Positions 63,765 through 64,000 of a stretch of 64,000 nucleotides of DNA are shown in pieces. The translations under genes and the position numbers were made by a program. Where the stretch lies: assembly GCF_000350225.1 (NCBI RefSeq), contig NW_005179179.1, positions 156,609 through 220,608 of the forward strand. Reading direction: 5' to 3'. Positions within the stretch are counted from its first letter, which is position 1. Each line of letters starts with the position of its first letter. Source of the stretch: Chondrus crispus. Lineage: Eukaryota > Rhodophyta > Florideophyceae > Gigartinales > Gigartinaceae. The notes beneath the pieces were generated by a model. It was not told the origin of the DNA and made no database searches. It saw only the letters and a program-made list of their open reading frames with translations.

Positions 63765-64000
63765 TTTGATGTGGAGGGTGCGGGAGGGGGGATGCGGGAA
63801 GGCACGAGAACGGAACGAACGGAACGCACGGAAAGAAGCAGAATAGAAGAGTGCGTTGCAGAGGGGGATTTCTGGCTGGCGTGTTCGCGTGGCGTTTCTG
63901 TACATTTGCTCACCGTGCGCGTGAACTCCCCTCGTCATAAGAGTGATCGCTTGGATATTGGCAACAAGGAGTCCTCAGTGCAGGCGAGAGCTACGGTATG
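63765..64000. other. 5' region of membrane protein gene
   Basis: Promoter and leader side of the minus-strand gene; an in-frame upstream ATG at 63,936-63,938 is less likely as start. Nothing else seen. Confidence 0.3.

Noticed and set aside
1-64000. CRISPR arrays, bacterial operons, rRNA or tRNA genes
   Set aside because: Tandem repeats seen are minisatellites or duplications without spacer logic; no cloverleaf or rRNA sequence recognised.

Overview
This is eukaryotic nuclear DNA made mostly of transposable elements in layered, mutually nested decay. A few intron-free host genes sit at the right end. Compact intronless genes, chromodomain Ty3/gypsy elements, Harbinger and pogo transposons, an NB-ARC/WD40 remnant and moderate-to-high GC fit a florideophyte red alga such as Chondrus. 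That placement is my inference, not something the sequence proves.

Layout. 1-980: broken pogo-like transposase. 985-3170: 5'-truncated gypsy 'Z' (+). About 3.7-9.9 kb: gypsy 'A' (-), heavily mutated, its integrase split by twin hairpins. 10.0-10.6 kb: Gag-like remnant. 11.1 kb: TA-flanked MITE. 13.0-14.7 kb: nearly intact pogo-like transposase (-). 15.5-18.6 kb: PIF/Harbinger pair (transposase and Myb/SANT protein, convergent). 19,293-25,609: gypsy 'B' with 98%-identical LTRs and an extra zinc-finger ORF ahead of gag. 25.9-28.3 kb: a second pogo-like gene split by a solo LTR. 28.8-29.6 kb: Harbinger-type MITE E1. 29,700-31,880: Tc1-like element. 32.9-35.5 kb: rearranged NB-ARC/WD40 pseudogene. 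37,460-48,540: 11-kb gypsy 'C', inserted in a hAT transposase, carrying an 830-codon convergent ORF after pol. 48.5-50.9 kb: the rest of the hAT. 51.9-55.8 kb: nest of a Tigger/pogo remnant, two Harbinger-type elements, an assembly gap and an inverted MITE copy. 56.2-64 kb: host genes (two-TM protein, secreted Cys-rich/Kazal-like protein, GNAT acetyltransferase, large multipass membrane protein) separated by MITEs and palindromes.

No autonomous element looks fully intact. The most interesting points are the long antisense ORF in C, with a matching layout in A and Z; the double U1-type zinc-finger ORF before gag in B; adjoining double hairpins; and the NB-ARC and Kazal-like genes. Insertion order can be read in several places: the solo LTR is younger than the pogo gene, C is younger than the hAT, F is younger than E3, and Tc1 is younger than the R repeat.
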